Assembly: GCF_900105905.1 (NCBI RefSeq)
Contig: NZ_FNSV01000005.1
Location: 3,410,001 to 3,474,000, forward strand
Length of the DNA stretch: 64,000 bases
Direction: 5' to 3'
DNA from: Rhodococcus koreensis
GTDB taxonomy: Bacteria; Actinomycetota; Actinomycetes; Mycobacteriales; Mycobacteriaceae
Position 1 is the stretch's first letter, and every line of letters starts with the position of its first letter. The notes beneath the pieces were generated by a model that saw nothing but the letters and a program-made list of their open reading frames with translations, had not been told where the DNA came from and ran no database searches. The position numbers and the translations under genes were made by a program. This document shows positions 58,730 through 64,000 of the stretch, piece after piece.

Positions 58730-59152
58730 ATGAAGATCGTCTACACCGCCGAAGCCCTCGCAACCGGGGAAGGCCGCAACGGCCACGCCCGCACGTCCGA
58801 CGGCCGGCTCGACCTGAACCTCGCCATCCCCACCGAGATGGGCGGGTCCGGCGACGGCACCAACCCCGAGCAGCTGTTCGCCGCCGGATACGCGGCCTGC
58901 TTCCACTCCGCGCTCCAGCTCGTCGGCCGTCAGGCCGGGGCCAACATCGCCGACTCGGCCGTCGGCGCCCGCGTCGGGATCGGTTCCACGGACGGCGGCG
59001 GATTCGGCCTCGCCGTCACCCTCGAGGTGTCCCTCCCCCACCTGCCGCGCGCGGAGGCACTCGAACTGACGGAGAAGGCACATCAGGTGTGCCCGTACTC
59101 CAACGCCACCCGCGGCAACGTCGACGTCACCCTCGAGGTCACCGAAGACTGA
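58730..59152 (+). CDS. ohr: organic hydroperoxide resistance protein Ohr
   Basis: A 140-residue OsmC/Ohr-fold thiol peroxidase that starts MKIVYTAEALATGEGRNGHA after AGGAG. The two redox Cys are in 'YAACFHSALQLVG' and 'HQVCPYSNATRGNVDVTLEV'. Ohr reduces fatty-acid and alkyl hydroperoxides, usually with lipoylated proteins as electron donor. It is co-transcribed with and repressed by OhrR. Confidence 0.96.
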   Translation: MKIVYTAEALATGEGRNGHARTSDGRLDLNLAIPTEMGGSGDGTNPEQLFAAGYAACFHSALQLVGRQAGANIADSAVGARVGIGSTDGGGFGLAVTLEVSLPHLPRAEALELTEKAHQVCPYSNATRGNVDVTLEVTED

Positions 59153-59173
59153 GCATCCTGCGCGGGCGTCGGG

Positions 59174-60052
59174 TCACCCGAACCTGTACTCGACGCCCGT
59201 CAGGTCCTCCGACAGCGACCACAGCCCCTTCGCGGTCTGCTCGTCCCGCGACTTCTTGTTGGAGCCCACCACCTTCGGGTGGCCACGCTGCTCGAACAGG
59301 CCGTCCGGCCCGATGTAACTTCCGCCGATCACGCCGGGGGCGGTGGCCGCGAACAACATCGGCAGCGCCCCCATCTCCGCCGACTGCGCGAAGATCCGGT
59401 TGCCGACCGCCATCAGCTTGTCCTGCACCGACTCGGTGTGCGCCTGCAGATTGGTCGACGCGTAGCCGGGGTGCGCGGCCACCGCTGTGACGGGAGACCC
59501 CGCCGCGGCGAGCCTGCGCTGCAATTCGTACGTGAACAGCAGATTCGCGAGTTTCGACTGCCCGTACGCGCTCCAGCGGTTGTACTTGCGGTGTTCCCAG
59601 TTGAGATCGTCGAGATGTATCGTTCCCGCCTGATGTGCCGCACTCGACATCGTGGCGACCCGATCGGTGATCTTGCCGAGCAGCAGTCCGGTCAACGCGA
59701 AATGCCCGAGATGATTTGTGCCGATCTGCATTTCGAATCCGTCGGCCGTCTTTCGCTGCGGAACCGCCATCACCCCGGCGTTGTTCACGAGCACGTCGAC
59801 GGAATCGACGCCGGCGGCGAACTCGCGCACCGACGCGAGGTCGGACAGGTCGAGACGGCGCACCTCGGCGTTGTCGCCGATCGACCGCGCGACCACCTCA
59901 CCCTTGTGGGTGTTGCGGCAGGCCAGCACGACGTGGGCTCCCGCCTTGGCCAGGGCCCGCGCGGCCACCTCCCCCAGACCACTGTTGGCGCCCGTGACGA
60001 CGAACGTACGGCCGCTCTGATCGACGATGTCCGAAGCTGTCCACTTGGTCAT
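59174..60052 (-). CDS. short-chain dehydrogenase/reductase, retinol-dehydrogenase-like
   Basis: A 292-residue SDR with 'FVVTGANSGLGEVAARALAK', 'VDVLVNNAGVMAVPQRKTAD', the 'TNHLGHFALTGLLL' helix, Ser in 'VATMSSAAHQAG' and Tyr-x-x-x-Lys in 'RWSAYGQSKLANLLFTYELQ'. It resembles the long SDRs common in mycobacteria and rhodococci, with unknown lipid or xenobiotic substrates. It is convergent with ohr, 21 bases apart. Confidence 0.92.
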   Translation of the reverse strand: MTKWTASDIVDQSGRTFVVTGANSGLGEVAARALAKAGAHVVLACRNTHKGEVVARSIGDNAEVRRLDLSDLASVREFAAGVDSVDVLVNNAGVMAVPQRKTADGFEMQIGTNHLGHFALTGLLLGKITDRVATMSSAAHQAGTIHLDDLNWEHRKYNRWSAYGQSKLANLLFTYELQRRLAAAGSPVTAVAAHPGYASTNLQAHTESVQDKLMAVGNRIFAQSAEMGALPMLFAATAPGVIGGSYIGPDGLFEQRGHPKVVGSNKKSRDEQTAKGLWSLSEDLTGVEYRFG

Positions 60053-60092
60053 GCCGTCAACCCTACGGATCTCGGGACGCGTCGTGAACCCG

Positions 60093-62135
60093 TCACCACG
60101 TCTGCGCCCCGACCAGCGGCAGATTGAGGAAGCTCGGCCGGTCCGGCGACAACGCCACGTGCTGCGGCTTCAGCTGACTGTCGGCCAGAATCGGTCCGAG
60201 CGGCAGATACCGGGGAACGCTGCCCGCGTACACGTCGACGCGCAACCGGTGCCCCGGCGCGAGGACCGCGTCCGTGGGCACGAAGTTGATGTCGACCGGC
60301 GTCACTTCACCCGGAACCAGGGGCTGCCGCGCGGCCACCGTCAGAGAGTGGTGCGGTTCGGTGTAGTCGCCGTTCGCCGACTTGGTGCTCTTCGAATCGT
60401 CCACCGCCCGCATCGAAGCGGTGAGCGCACCGTTGGTGAGCGGGGTCGACGTGCCGTCCGGTGCGACGTCGTTCAGCGTCGCCGCCCAGAATCCGTCCGG
60501 CGCGTCCAGCACGGTTTCGAGGTGCAGGTTGACCGGACCCGACAGTTCCGTCGGCTGCGTGACGGGGGCACTGGTGAACGTCAGGCCCTCGGCCTCGTTG
60601 AAGCGGGAGTCCTTGCTGCACACCGATCCGAAGACGACGGCCGCGCCGGCGGTGCCCTGCGTTCCGTCGCGGGAGCAGAGCCCGCGGAGTCCGGGTGCGA
60701 CGGTGAGTTGCGCCGCGTCGCCGGGTTTCGCCGGCACCAGGCTGCCGTCGTGGGCGGCGTGCCCGGCGGTGCCGCTGGGGGCACCCGACAGGTACATCCG
60801 CTGGTAGTCGACACCGGCCCGCGGGAACTGATCGGTGGTGGTCCAGCCGTTGCCCTGCTGATACAGCGTGACCGGGCCGTACTCGTCGATGCCGTTGTCG
60901 ATGCCCTTCAGCCACTTGTCGAACCACGCGCGTTCGAGGACGTCGAGTCGCGGCGGCGCACCCGGCTCGCCGAAGCCGCCCCCGAACGAAACGTGGTAGG
61001 CGTCGCTCATGATCAGCTGCTTCTCCCCGGCGGGCAGCGGAATGTCGTTGTAGACCCGCGGTTCGCTGTTCGCGAAGATGTCGTGCCAGGCGCCGTAGAG
61101 CATGGTCGGCACGTCGATGTTCCCCGCCTGCGCCTTCCGCTCCTCGTAGAACTGGCCGTCCTGCGCCACCCGCAGCGTGCCGGGGTCGAGATCGCCGATC
61201 TGCGTCGCGGTCATCGCCTGGATGAGTGCGGGGAACAGGGTCAGCGGATCGCGCAACCGGTCCTGCAACCACCGCTCGTCGAAGTTCCCCTGAGCCAGCG
61301 CCTGGACGTCGGGAACGAACTTGAGACCGTTGACGAGTGACAGCCACAGCGGCATGAATCCCACGCCGAGACCACCGCCCGTCCCGACGATGTCGCGGAG
61401 CAGGTCGTTGCCCGGTTCGGTGGGGAAGATCGCCTTCAACGCCGGTGGCCGATGCCCCGCGGCCTGCAGCGAGTTGATTCCCGAGTAGGACACGCCCGCC
61501 ATCCCGACCTTGCCGTCGGACCACCCCTGCCTGCTCATCCAGTCGATGATCTCGACGGAGTCCTGCTGCTCGAGCGGACCGAGCGCCTGCCATTCGCCCT
61601 GGGAGAAGCCGGTGCCGCGCGCATCGACCACCACCTGGGTGTATCCGTTCCGGACGAGGTCGCGGTTGACGCCGAACACGCGCATGCCGCCGCCGGTGAG
61701 CACCTTCGCCAGTTCCCCGACGCCGTCGAGCGGCGTTCCGGCGAGATCGAAGGAGTTCACCAGATCGACGACCGTGTCCTCGAGCCCCGGCACCGCCAGC
61801 ACGGAATCGACGAGGTTGCCGACCAGCTTCGTGTACGGCGTGACATTGAGGACCGACGGCATCTTCGTGTCGATCGGCGTGCCCGAGGCGTCCGCGGGGC
61901 GATAGACGTTGGCCTTCAACACCGTTCCGTCGGTCATCGTGATGGGGACGTCCCAGTCGATCGCGATCACCGGATATTTGGGGGGCGCGTCGACCACGGC
62001 GTTCCACGCGGCGCCCGCCACTCCCCCCGTCGGATCCGCCGACGCCGTCACCGCCGGAACGACAGCGAGACCCACCGCCACCGCAAGAGCAACTGCCACC
62101 GCACCCGGACGAAACGCCCGTCGACGCACGATCAC
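60093..62135 (-). CDS. CocE/NonD-family (X-Pro dipeptidyl-peptidase S15-like) secreted hydrolase
   Basis: About 680 residues. A signal peptide with an Arg-rich start and cleavage near 'AVTASADPTGG' precedes an alpha/beta hydrolase domain with the nucleophile in 'GMAGVSYSGINSLQAAGHRP', the Asp region 'YGAWHDIFANSEPRVYN' and His in 'LIMSDAYHVSFGGGFG'. A C-terminal jelly-roll domain ends the protein. The family includes cocaine esterase and acylases, cleaving esters or amides of bulky acids. Start is uncertain among GTG 62138, 62135 and 62129; a longer frame to 62198 adds an unlikely N-terminus. Confidence 0.88.
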   Translation of the reverse strand: MIVRRRAFRPGAVAVALAVAVGLAVVPAVTASADPTGGVAGAAWNAVVDAPPKYPVIAIDWDVPITMTDGTVLKANVYRPADASGTPIDTKMPSVLNVTPYTKLVGNLVDSVLAVPGLEDTVVDLVNSFDLAGTPLDGVGELAKVLTGGGMRVFGVNRDLVRNGYTQVVVDARGTGFSQGEWQALGPLEQQDSVEIIDWMSRQGWSDGKVGMAGVSYSGINSLQAAGHRPPALKAIFPTEPGNDLLRDIVGTGGGLGVGFMPLWLSLVNGLKFVPDVQALAQGNFDERWLQDRLRDPLTLFPALIQAMTATQIGDLDPGTLRVAQDGQFYEERKAQAGNIDVPTMLYGAWHDIFANSEPRVYNDIPLPAGEKQLIMSDAYHVSFGGGFGEPGAPPRLDVLERAWFDKWLKGIDNGIDEYGPVTLYQQGNGWTTTDQFPRAGVDYQRMYLSGAPSGTAGHAAHDGSLVPAKPGDAAQLTVAPGLRGLCSRDGTQGTAGAAVVFGSVCSKDSRFNEAEGLTFTSAPVTQPTELSGPVNLHLETVLDAPDGFWAATLNDVAPDGTSTPLTNGALTASMRAVDDSKSTKSANGDYTEPHHSLTVAARQPLVPGEVTPVDINFVPTDAVLAPGHRLRVDVYAGSVPRYLPLGPILADSQLKPQHVALSPDRPSFLNLPLVGAQTW

Positions 62136-62267
62136 CACGACCCCCGTGAAAATCCTCCGATGACGCGCCTCAGCGACCATCAGGGTGGCCCGCGTCACAA
62201 ACTTACCGGATAGTAACCATGAGTCCCCCCGCGGTCAACGACGGGTTTTCCCAGCCACTCGACTACC

Positions 62268-63176
62268 GTGACGAACGTGCCCGACGCCCCACTTCCCGTC
62301 CGCGACGGCCTCAACCCGACGCGGCTGAGGATGCCGGACACCGGCACGTGGGCCACCGTGCTCGAATACCTCGTCGCACGCTTTCCGCACGACGAGACCC
62401 GCCTGCGCGAGAAGGTCGACACGGCCGAAGTCGTCGACGAGCGCGGGCAGCCGATCACCGAGTCCACGCCGTTCGCGCCCCGCCGATTCGTGTACCTGTA
62501 CCGGGATCCGCCGGTCGAGAAGCGGGTGCCGTTCGAGATCGAGATCCTCCACCGCGACGAGAATCTCCTCGTCGTCGACAAACCCCACTTCCTGGCCAGC
62601 ACCCCGCGCGGCGCGTACGTCGCCGAGTCGGCGCTGGTCCGGTTGCGCCGAGACCTCGACCTCCCGGAACTGACACCCGCGCACCGGCTCGACCGGTTGA
62701 CCGCCGGGGTGCTCATCTTCACGGTGCGGCGCGAGGTCCGGCGCGACTACCAGTCGCTGTTCGATCAGCGCCGGGTGACCAAGGAGTACGAGGCCGTCGC
62801 CCGCTACGACCCCGATCTCCCGCTGCCCGCCACGGTCCGCAGTCGAATCGTCAAGGAACGCGGGGTCCTGAAGGCGTACGAGGTGGACGGTCCCGCCAAC
62901 AGCGAGAGCCGGATCGAACTGCTCGAGGTCCACGGCGACGCGGCCCGGTACCGGCTGCTTCCGCACACCGGCAAGACGCACCAGTTGCGGGTGCACATGA
63001 GTTCGCTCGGCATCCCGATCCACGGCGACAACTTCTATCCCGATTTCTACGACGTTGCCGCCGACGACTATTCGACGCCGCTGCGGCTGCTGTCCCGTTC
63101 CGTCGAGTTCGTCGACCCCTGCTCCGGCGTCACACGACGCTTCGCGAGCCTCCGGAGCCTCGACTGGCCGCTGTGA
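62268..63176 (+). CDS. RluA-family RNA pseudouridine synthase
   Basis: A 302-residue enzyme with the catalytic Asp in 'LTPAHRLDRLTAGVLIFT', then 'VTKEYEAVARYD' and the C-terminal 'RLLPHTGKTHQLRVHMSSLG' and 'PIHGDNFYPD' motifs. It isomerises specific uridines in rRNA or tRNA; the target is not predictable. The N-terminal ~90 residues are only weakly S4-like. The start is GTG 62268, with ATG-poor upstream sequence. Confidence 0.92.
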   Translation: MTNVPDAPLPVRDGLNPTRLRMPDTGTWATVLEYLVARFPHDETRLREKVDTAEVVDERGQPITESTPFAPRRFVYLYRDPPVEKRVPFEIEILHRDENLLVVDKPHFLASTPRGAYVAESALVRLRRDLDLPELTPAHRLDRLTAGVLIFTVRREVRRDYQSLFDQRRVTKEYEAVARYDPDLPLPATVRSRIVKERGVLKAYEVDGPANSESRIELLEVHGDAARYRLLPHTGKTHQLRVHMSSLGIPIHGDNFYPDFYDVAADDYSTPLRLLSRSVEFVDPCSGVTRRFASLRSLDWPL

Positions 63177-63221
63177 CCTCGGCTTCTTTCGCCCGGCCCG
63201 CTCAGCCGGAAGGATGGTGAC

Positions 63222-64000
63222 ATGAGTACCGCGACGTCCGTCTCCGAAGTGGAACGCAAGTACGAAGCGACATCCGAGCAGCAGCTCCCGGCGCTGTCGG
63301 GGCTTCCGGGCGTCGACGGTGAGCCGCGGCGCGACACCGTCCAGCTGTCCGCCCTGTACTACGACACGGGTGAACTGCTGTTGCTCCGCTCCGGAATCAC
63401 GCTCCGCCGCCGGGAAGGCGGCGACGACGCCGGCTGGCATCTGAAGATCCCGGCAGGCGCGGACGAGCGGACCGAGCTGCAGCTGGCACCCGACCCCGAG
63501 CACCCCGAAACGGAGGTGCCCCGCGAGTTCGCGGAACTGCTCACGGCCTTCACCCGGGGCGCCGCCCTGAACCCGGTCGCGCTCATCAGCACCGACCGCG
63601 AGCGGCAACGGCTCGTGGACGCGGCGGGCACGACGCTCGCCGAGGTCGTGTCGGATGTCGTGATCGCCGCCGTACCCGAGACGGGCACCGGAACCGACGA
63701 GCGGGTGTGGCGGGAGATCGAAGTCGAACTCGCGGCCGGTGACCGAAAGCTGTTCGATGCCATAGACTCCCGGCTGACCGATGCCGGAATCACCCGCTCG
63801 GACGCGCCGTCCAAGTTGCGGCGGGCACTCGGCGACGCGGTGGGCGGCACCCCGGCCCCCGTGCGCGGGAAGAAGCGGTCCGCGCCGCGGACGCTGCTGC
63901 TGGAGTATCTGGCCGAGCAGAAGGATTCTCTCGTGACGGCCGACCTCGGCGTGCGGCGCGACCTCGAGGAGTCCGTCCACGACCTCCGGGTGTCGGCCCG
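63222..64000 (+). CDS. CYTH-CHAD domain protein, 3' end cut by window
   Basis: The gene starts at ATG 63222 behind GGAAGG. The CYTH tunnel domain covers residues 1-205, with the metal-binding ExExK motif as 'VSEVERKYEATSEQQ', plus 'SALYYDTGELLLLRSGITLR' and 'DAPSKLRRAL'. The CHAD domain begins near residue 225, and the first conserved His appears in 'EESVHDLRVSA' at the window edge. Such fusions bind or hydrolyse triphosphates, and CHAD binds polyphosphate. The C-terminal ~240 residues lie outside. Confidence 0.92.
   Translation, partial: MSTATSVSEVERKYEATSEQQLPALSGLPGVDGEPRRDTVQLSALYYDTGELLLLRSGITLRRREGGDDAGWHLKIPAGADERTELQLAPDPEHPETEVPREFAELLTAFTRGAALNPVALISTDRERQRLVDAAGTTLAEVVSDVVIAAVPETGTGTDERVWREIEVELAAGDRKLFDAIDSRLTDAGITRSDAPSKLRRALGDAVGGTPAPVRGKKRSAPRTLLLEYLAEQKDSLVTADLGVRRDLEESVHDLRVSA

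Noticed and set aside
1..64000. CRISPR array, tRNA or rRNA genes
   Set aside because: No regularly spaced repeats, tRNA-like GGTTCGA arms with acceptor stems, or rRNA-conserved stretches were recognised by eye; no scan could be run.
1..64000. Phage or plasmid island signature
   Set aside because: Apart from the nested IS at 12.0-16.2 kb there is no integrase, phage structural gene, att duplication at a tRNA, or replication gene.

Overview
The window is very GC-rich, with third codon positions almost always G or C, dense short-spaced genes, many GTG starts, ATGA/GTGA overlaps between operon partners, an Lsr2 protein, an MmpL exporter, an Rv1747-like FHA-ABC protein and F420-type luciferase-like enzymes. 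This points to a mycolic-acid actinomycete, most likely a large-genome Rhodococcus (my inference from protein resemblance, not a database search). No rRNA, tRNA or CRISPR array was seen. No gap between features exceeds about 300 bases.

1-7.5 kb: a seven-gene minus-strand operon (two paralogous binding lipoproteins, ABC ATPase, permease, NtaA/DszA-type FMN monooxygenase, MFS protein, partial luciferase-like oxidoreductase). It looks like organosulfur uptake and cleavage, and it has a 9-codon upstream ORF with two Cys codons. 7.5-11.8 kb: an ECF41/SigJ sigma factor facing a carboxymuconolactone-decarboxylase-like gene that carries an ECF41-type promoter, then a DapC-like aminotransferase, an AraC regulator and a VOC protein. 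11.8-17.1 kb: a zinc alcohol dehydrogenase gene cut in two by an IS607-like element (TnpA remnant plus TnpB with complete RuvC residues), itself carrying an IS1182-type element at a CTAG site.

17.1-23.2 kb: LysE exporter, stand-alone ectoine hydroxylase, MmpL, AlkB-like dioxygenase and DAHP synthase preceded by a Tyr-Phe-Trp-Phe leader peptide with attenuator-like pairing. 23.2-26.7 kb: ABC exporter plus two-component system. 26.8-33.4 kb: AraC regulator facing a GntP permease, CoA-transferase, HMG-CoA-lyase-like and 2-hydroxyacid dehydrogenase operon, closed by an IclR gene; this is a catabolic unit for an unidentified hydroxy acid. 33.4-36.2 kb: two palindromic repeats and a ClpC-type unfoldase under a HAIR-like site.

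36.3-41.8 kb: a TetR regulator facing a five-gene operon (two metallo-beta-lactamase-fold proteins, a SnoaL-like protein, a quinone-reductase/VOC fusion and an NAD(P)-binding protein), the most enigmatic metabolic cluster here. 41.9-45.8 kb: a double-domain AsnC regulator, MFS transporter and M20 amidohydrolase. 45.8-54.4 kb: APC permease, frameshifted FAD monooxygenase, FetB-like permease, FHA-ABC transporter, a Cys-less NlpC/P60 protein and Lsr2. 54.4-58.2 kb: CitMHS transporter, then a SDR plus second NtaA-type monooxygenase downstream of a clear TPP riboswitch. 58.2-64 kb: OhrR/Ohr with operator palindromes, SDR, CocE/NonD hydrolase, RluA-type pseudouridine synthase and a partial CYTH-CHAD protein.
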